From: Victivallales bacterium
GTDB taxonomy: Bacteria; Verrucomicrobiota; Lentisphaeria; Oligosphaerales; Oligosphaeraceae
Assembly (NCBI GenBank): GCA_017964325.1
Contig: JAGCSE010000137.1
Span: forward strand, 1 to 18,981
DNA: 18,981 nucleotides
Direction of reading: 5' to 3'
Position numbers and translations under genes: made by a program
Notes under the pieces: generated by a model
What the model was told of the DNA's origin: nothing
Databases searched by the model: none
What the model saw: the letters and a program-made list of their open reading frames with translations, nothing else
In this document: piece by piece, positions 14,925 through 18,981 of the stretch
How the letters are laid out: every line of letters begins with the position of its first letter
Numbering within the stretch: the first letter of the stretch is position 1

Positions 14925-15014
14925 ATTTAGCATAATATATTATTCTTCAATAACTTACAGTTTTCTTCAATATGCGTTATGGCCCCAATGGCACAAGAGC
15001 ACTGTGCTACCATC

Positions 15015-16025
15015 TTATTTTGGCGCATCAGCAGGATACAGCACCACGGCGGTATTTTTTTCGTCACCGGAATAATATGCGCAGTAATGGACGCCGTTTT
15101 CCGCGACGACATTCACGTTTCCCGCATGGTGATCGTTGGTGCTTCCAATCGCAACCAGTTCGAAATCAGGCCAATCCGTCGGATGATCCCAAATCGATTT
15201 CAATGACGCCACGCGGCGTTTCAGGAAGCCTTGTCCACGATGGAAATAGTAGTTGGACAGAAGCCCTGTGGAAGTATCATAAATCAAACTAGGCGTGGAA
15301 ATCTTCACGTCGCCGATGTTCGTGCGCATTTTCGTCCATGTCTTTCCGAAATCATTGGACTGCAATTGGAACTGACGACGCTGCGGACAGTCGTCACAGA
15401 CTTCGCAACGGGCAATGGCGATGATCCGCCCGTCGCCAAGATAAATGCCGCACTGCTCCGTCGGCCAGTCCGCCTTCGGCAGATTCGCCTCGACGACGGT
15501 CTGTTCCCACGTCCTGCCGTTGTCCGTGCTGGCGAGGGTCCCCCAGGCGTTTTCCGGCAGGTCGCGATAACGCCCAGCGAACCAGAAACACATCAGTCCA
15601 ACTGTCGGCACATGAATGACATCCGTAATCTGCATCGGCATTGGATCCGGCCGCAAAGAAGCGATTTTCTCAAACGTCACGCCGTCGGCGGAGCGATACA
15701 GGTCATGATGCCAGTCCGCTCCGACGCAGCGCACCCACAGCAGCATCGCGCCGTCTTCATCAAGCCCTTTTCCGATGGCGCTTTCGCCATAATCGCCTGT
15801 ATTGACGACAGTTGACTCCACGCCCCATGTGTGCCCTCCATCCATGGATACGCGGGCATATACGCCGCGGCTGCGTTCATCGATGGAATGCCTTTCGCCG
15901 CGACTGTATGCACAGACAAGCCTGTCGCCTAGATTCTGCACAAACGGCCATGAATTATAGCCTTTTGCATCCTGCACAACCAATGGCGACGGAATTTCAG
16001 CCATGGAGAAAGAATTCTTTTTCAT
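15015..16025 (-). CDS. Sialidase-like Asp-box (BNR) beta-propeller protein
   Basis: 336 residues from the ATG at 16025, preceded by AGAGGG about 8 nt upstream; the frame reaches a TTG at 16049 that lies in the terminator, so it is not used. There is no signal peptide. Three clear Asp boxes are present: SMDGGHTW (60-67), STDNGRTW (166-173) and SNDFGKTW (223-230), plus a degenerate SADGVTF (112-118). Asp boxes mark the six-bladed propeller of GH33-type sialidases and relatives. The RIP motif typical of active sialidases is not seen, so true sialidase activity is doubtful; related PVC and Bacteroidetes proteins act on other sugars or are uncharacterised. It follows the TIM-barrel gene by 68 bp, with a terminator between. 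Confidence 0.8.
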   Translation of the reverse strand: MKKNSFSMAEIPSPLVVQDAKGYNSWPFVQNLGDRLVCAYSRGERHSIDERSRGVYARVSMDGGHTWGVESTVVNTGDYGESAIGKGLDEDGAMLLWVRCVGADWHHDLYRSADGVTFEKIASLRPDPMPMQITDVIHVPTVGLMCFWFAGRYRDLPENAWGTLASTDNGRTWEQTVVEANLPKADWPTEQCGIYLGDGRIIAIARCEVCDDCPQRRQFQLQSNDFGKTWTKMRTNIGDVKISTPSLIYDTSTGLLSNYYFHRGQGFLKRRVASLKSIWDHPTDWPDFELVAIGSTNDHHAGNVNVVAENGVHYCAYYSGDEKNTAVVLYPADAPK

Positions 16026-16046
16026 ATCACGCCCTCTATACACCAA

Positions 16047-16080
16047 CAAAAAGCCCCTTCCCTGGTTTTGGAAAGGGGCT
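16047..16080 (-). terminator. Rho-independent terminator between the TIM-barrel and Asp-box genes
   Basis: On the minus strand AGCCCCTT (16073-16080) pairs with AAGGGGCT (16052-16059), with a further two inner pairs past a bulge, and is followed by TTTTTG. It lies about 22 bp upstream of the ATG of the Asp-box gene, leaving no room for a separate promoter between. Confidence 0.75.
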
Positions 16081-16093
16081 GGACACCAAATAC

Positions 16094-17308
16094 TTACAGT
16101 TCAAAAATCTCGCACTCGCCAGGGCCGACCAACAGCGTATCGACATATTTGTCCGCCGCGACCTTCGTGCCATCCTTGCGGATGCGGAGCACGCCAGGCT
16201 CGAACGTGATGGTCAAATCCATCTGGTCATGCAGGCTGCGATTGACGATGACGAGATACTGCTTTCCTTCCTTTTCAAGAAGGGAGACAACGGCGCCCTT
16301 GTCATGCGTATCCAATTTCGTCACTTTCGGAGGAAGAGTCTCCAAACGCTTCGTCAGCTCGGGGATATCTTTGCCCAAATGATTCACGGACAACACCTTG
16401 GAACGGACGAACACAAACGCCCTCGCCTGCAGTTCCTGATTCACTTCGCGAACACGGTCATAGACGGAATTGCGCTTCTTCTCAAGCGTGATGGGAGCTT
16501 CGTGGAAATCCCACGTCTCCGTGCCAGGGTTCCAGTAGGTGAAATACTGAAGGCCTTGTGCGCCGTATGCCAAATTGCTGTACATCTGCAACTTAAGGCT
16601 GGCAACCGTCGCAACAGGATACGGACCATGGGCCGTTGCCAACGCAAACGCCCAGAACGGGCGGTTCACACGCTTCGCCTCTTCGGCGACAATCTCAAGA
16701 TTCGGATACCAATCGCCGCGCAATGTGTCGTTCACGACGGGATAATGGTCGTAGGAAACGAGCTGGATCGGCACATCCTCCACAAAACGATGGACATAGT
16801 TCCGATATTCGTCCAGCGACTTGAAGCCATACGTCGGCAGCAGATTTAGATAACATGTATGGTTGGGGTCTGTGTCCATGATGCGTTTTGCCCAGTCCCA
16901 CAAACCTTTGAACGACGGGATGCCGGGCTCATCGACAAGAAAATAGCCGCCAAGGCCCGGATGGTTCATGACTGCTTTGACCGTTTCTTCTGGATTCTCA
17001 CGCAACTTATTGCACGTGAACATGCTGTAGATGCCGGCCTGTTGTGCGAGATCCAATGCCTTGAGGGCGTCTTCATAGCTGCTGATGTGCGAGAAATTGA
17101 TGTTGAAGCCAGCCTCTTTCATTTCAAGGAAGCGCTCCAGGCTCAAATCCGCAGGCGGGATGCTGTACCATGACAGAATCGGCAGGATGTCCTGCCCATG
17201 GAACAAGTCAAACGGGTCTTTTTTTCCGACGATGTTTTCATCTTCGGCTTTTGCATTGCCCAGCAGTGCGCAGACTGCCAACACGCCCAAAAACATACGA
17301 CTTTTCAT
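16094..17308 (-). CDS. Secreted TIM-barrel glycosidase-like protein
   Basis: 404 residues from the ATG at 17308; a second ATG lies at 17311, but AAGGAG is only 2 nt from that and 5 nt from 17308. Residues 1-21 form a signal peptide (ending GNAKA). Numbered from 17311, the barrel strands are LPILSWYS (43-50), GFNINFSH (68-75), IYSMFTCNK (94-102), GGYFLVDEPG (121-130), CYLNLLPT (153-160), IQLVSYDHYPV (182-192), FWAFALATAHG (219-229) and GLQYFTYWNP (253-262), then a C-terminal beta domain (about 330-405). D127/E128 end strand 4. Strand 7, where clan GH-A enzymes carry the nucleophile Glu, has none. The overall look is GH42/beta-galactosidase-like, but the mechanism may differ. Known substrate: none. 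Confidence 0.8.
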   Translation of the reverse strand: MKSRMFLGVLAVCALLGNAKAEDENIVGKKDPFDLFHGQDILPILSWYSIPPADLSLERFLEMKEAGFNINFSHISSYEDALKALDLAQQAGIYSMFTCNKLRENPEETVKAVMNHPGLGGYFLVDEPGIPSFKGLWDWAKRIMDTDPNHTCYLNLLPTYGFKSLDEYRNYVHRFVEDVPIQLVSYDHYPVVNDTLRGDWYPNLEIVAEEAKRVNRPFWAFALATAHGPYPVATVASLKLQMYSNLAYGAQGLQYFTYWNPGTETWDFHEAPITLEKKRNSVYDRVREVNQELQARAFVFVRSKVLSVNHLGKDIPELTKRLETLPPKVTKLDTHDKGAVVSLLEKEGKQYLVIVNRSLHDQMDLTITFEPGVLRIRKDGTKVAADKYVDTLLVGPGECEIFEL

Positions 17309-17467
17309 CATTTCTCCTTATGATTTGCAAACGGATTGCCATACCCTTCGGCATGGAACGAAAAACCACATTCCATTAACTTATATACAAAAAAGCTTTT
17401 GGCAAACACCACGGCACATATTAAATTAATAGGAATCCTCAAACCATCTCAAAAAGGAAACATAACC
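17309..17467. promoter_or_regulatory. Divergent promoter region
   Basis: 159 bp between two divergent start codons, AT-rich. On the plus strand TTGGCA (17399-17404) with TTAAAT 16 bp later is a possible promoter for the SGNH lipoprotein. On the minus strand TATATAAG-type sequence near 17380-17390 may serve the TIM-barrel gene. A small imperfect hairpin (CCATACC/GGCATGG) lies near 17338-17356. None is strong. Confidence 0.3.
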
Positions 17468-18157
17468 ATGAAAAAAACTCTTTCCTGCCTGTTTTTCGCC
17501 GTTTTTGGAATCATGATTCTGACCAGCTGCCGCACCACGCCGCCCGCGCCGCCCCGCGTTTCCATTCTTGGCGACAGCTATTCGACATTCAGAGGCTGGA
17601 TTCCCGAAGGCAACGCCATCTATTACCCGCAAACGAAAGGCAATAACGATGTAAAGAACGCCGAAGAATGCTGGTGGCATCTCGTCACGGCGGCTATCGG
17701 CGGCGAACTGGAGAAAAACGAATCGTGGAGTGGCTCCACCATTTGCTATACAGGCTACAACGCCAAGGATTTCAGCAGTTTCAGCTTTGTGACGCGCGCC
17801 AGCCGCCTCGGCAATCCGTCGCTTATTCTCGTCTGCGGCGGCACAAACGACAGTTGGGCTAATGCCCCTATCGGTGAATACAAATGGAACGACTGGACAA
17901 AAGAAGAGCTCTACTCCTTCCGTCCCGCCATGGCGAAGCTGCTCGCAGACCTCAAGACGCTCTATCCCGAAGCAAAAGTCTATTTCATTCTCAATTCAGA
18001 ACTTAAGCCTGTCATTAACGACTCCGTCCACGAAATCTGTACGCATTACAATGTACCCTGCATCGACTTGAAGGACATTGAAAAGCAAAGTGGCCACCCG
18101 TCCGTCAAAGGCATGAAGGCTTTTGCCGAGCAAGTGGTGGAAGCCATTACGAAATAA
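17468..18157 (+). CDS. SGNH/GDSL hydrolase lipoprotein
   Basis: 229 residues from the ATG at 17468, with AAAGGA about 9 nt upstream; the frame opens earlier at 17336 but without a ribosome binding site. The N-terminus is a lipoprotein signal with lipobox LTSC (C21) and no Asp at +2, which by the E. coli rule favours the outer membrane. Block I is ILGDSYST with nucleophile S37, block II falls near WSGSTICYTG (87-96), block III is CGGTND with N127, and block V is QSGHPSVKGM with H210. The acidic partner is not in the usual DxxH spacing; D203 or E205 is the candidate, as in some SGNH_hydro_3 relatives. Likely an acetyl or other acyl esterase acting on glycans at the cell surface. Confidence 0.85.
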   Translation: MKKTLSCLFFAVFGIMILTSCRTTPPAPPRVSILGDSYSTFRGWIPEGNAIYYPQTKGNNDVKNAEECWWHLVTAAIGGELEKNESWSGSTICYTGYNAKDFSSFSFVTRASRLGNPSLILVCGGTNDSWANAPIGEYKWNDWTKEELYSFRPAMAKLLADLKTLYPEAKVYFILNSELKPVINDSVHEICTHYNVPCIDLKDIEKQSGHPSVKGMKAFAEQVVEAITK

Positions 18158-18205
18158 ATTGTTTTGGCATCTCAAAGAGCTTAAGGCTTAAATCTTAAAG
18201 CAAAA

Positions 18206-18239
18206 AAAAGGCTTGCAGTTTATTTGCCGCAAGCCTTTT
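18206..18239. terminator. Bidirectional terminator between two SGNH genes
   Basis: AAAAGGCTTGC (18206-18216) pairs with GCAAGCCTTTT (18229-18239). The A-tract before and T-tract after the stem make it work on both strands, serving the convergent SGNH genes that end at 18157 and 18358. Three 7-bp CTTAA-led repeats lie just before it at about 18180-18200. Confidence 0.75.
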
Positions 18240-18357
18240 GTTTTCTGAAAGCTCTGGAAGAATTCCAAAATCAGAGAAATGTTATCTGTAACTCCCCAAA
18301 ATTGGTGAATAACTAATCTATGCCAAACCGCTTCATGCTTCAAGTCTTCTGGTAAAA

Positions 18358-18981
18358 CTACCCTATCACCGCCTTGATCCAAGCATCTGCAAACAGTTGA
18401 TGTCCTGCAAGAAGCGGATGGACACCGTCCTTTGTCCAATGCTCCTGCGGAGCACGTGCCAAGGCGTCGTCGAGAATCGTCTGGCTTGGGATGAAGATGG
18501 CGTTGAATTCGTCCGCCAGCTTGCGCACGATGGCGCGGCGCTGGTCGATTTCCTCCTTCCAGCCGTCGCCGACGGCACCGAACGGATGCACGTATGGCTC
18601 CATGAGAACGAGTTTCACATTCGGCAGTTCGTCTTTCGTCCACTGCAGGAGTTCATGGTAAATGCGTTCATAGCGAGGTACTTCCACACCGTTCTGGCGG
18701 GCGAATTCATGCCATGTGTCGTTGACGCCGATCATGATCGACAGAATGTCCGGACGGATGTGCAACGCGTCAATCTTCCAACGCGCATACAAATCGACAA
18801 CGCGGTTGCCGCTGATCGCCTTGTTGATGATCGTGTATTCGCCTGGATAGTCGCAAAGAAGCCGTGCGGCCACGAGCATGGGATAGCCTGCTCCAAGCCC
18901 TGCCCCTGCTGGGAGGTTTTCATCTGTCTTGTTGCGGCCCGCATCCGTGATGGAGTCACCTTGGAAAAGAATCGTTTTCAT
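18358..18981 (-). CDS. SGNH/GDSL hydrolase, cytoplasmic
   Basis: 207 residues, complete: the ATG occupies the last three bases of the window, so its ribosome binding site and any longer form cannot be checked. No signal peptide is seen in this form. All four SGNH blocks are present: FQGDSITD with nucleophile S10, KAISGNR with G58, MIGVNDTW with N87, and DGVHP with D185 and H188. GDSITDAGRN and the size resemble the rhamnogalacturonan/xylan acetylesterase-type branch, so removal of acetyl groups from imported oligosaccharides is a reasonable guess. The substrate is not determined by sequence. It converges with the SGNH lipoprotein gene but the two are not close copies: block spacing and block V differ. 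Confidence 0.88.
   Translation of the reverse strand: MKTILFQGDSITDAGRNKTDENLPAGAGLGAGYPMLVAARLLCDYPGEYTIINKAISGNRVVDLYARWKIDALHIRPDILSIMIGVNDTWHEFARQNGVEVPRYERIYHELLQWTKDELPNVKLVLMEPYVHPFGAVGDGWKEEIDQRRAIVRKLADEFNAIFIPSQTILDDALARAPQEHWTKDGVHPLLAGHQLFADAWIKAVIG

Noticed and set aside
15812..16849. 345-codon plus-strand frame opposite the Asp-box and TIM-barrel genes
   Set aside because: It crosses two recognisable minus-strand genes and the terminator between them and has no motif of its own.
18188..18643. 151-codon minus-strand frame overlapping the last SGNH gene
   Set aside because: It is in another frame of the same strand, reads through the terminator at 18206-18239 and has no family pattern.

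Overview
The window reads like accessory chromosome from a carbohydrate-degrading, probably host-associated bacterium of the PVC group (Lentisphaerota, Kiritimatiellota or a relative). This is an inference. It rests on the dense mix of a DUF4091/GH123 enzyme, a BNR/Asp-box protein, orphan TIM-barrel proteins and SGNH esterases without a SusC/SusD pair, together with clear Shine-Dalgarno sites and a diaminopimelate-type dapA. No rRNA, tRNA, CRISPR array, transposase or phage gene was found.

Layout. 1-1481 (minus): a TIM-barrel protein of unknown function followed 6 bp later by a hypothetical gene that runs off the left edge. 1482-1710: divergent promoter region with two Fur-box-like palindromes. 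1711-2673 (plus): membrane-anchored alpha/beta hydrolase. 2686-4355 (minus): dapA, then a divergent CobS-like membrane protein. 4356-5163: the only long gene-free stretch, with the dapA promoter, a 14-bp-stem hairpin with a pyrimidine-rich loop, and a cluster of smaller hairpins. 5164-9794 (minus): a two-gene operon of a large secreted GH123-type enzyme and a cytoplasmic GH5-like enzyme. 9795-10052: divergent promoter region. 10053-11819 (plus): an HtrA/Deg-type protease and a small FtsB/DivIC-like protein. 11929-13611 (plus): a secreted EEP-fold enzyme fused to a carbohydrate-binding-like module. 13684-14844 (minus): AAA_14/DUF4143 ATPase. 15015-17308 (minus): secreted TIM-barrel glycosidase-like protein, then a sialidase-like Asp-box protein. 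17468-18157 (plus): SGNH lipoprotein. 18358-18981 (minus): cytoplasmic SGNH hydrolase whose start codon is the last base triplet of the window.

How it fits together. The exported proteins (GH123, TIM barrel, EEP-CBM, SGNH lipoprotein) could trim and deacylate an amino-sugar-containing glycan outside the cell. The cytoplasmic GH5-like, Asp-box and SGNH proteins could process what is imported. No transporter or glycan-specific regulator is visible, so this is a hypothesis. The protease and FtsB-like pair and dapA are housekeeping-type genes between the glycan genes.

Several start codons were moved from the longest open frame to the ATG behind a good ribosome binding site (9794, 11520, 11929, 16025, 17308, 17468). 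The least explained signals are the hairpin at 4499-4560, the structured region at 4940-5056, terminators placed just upstream of two start codons, and three TIM-barrel proteins carrying an acidic pair at what looks like strand 4.
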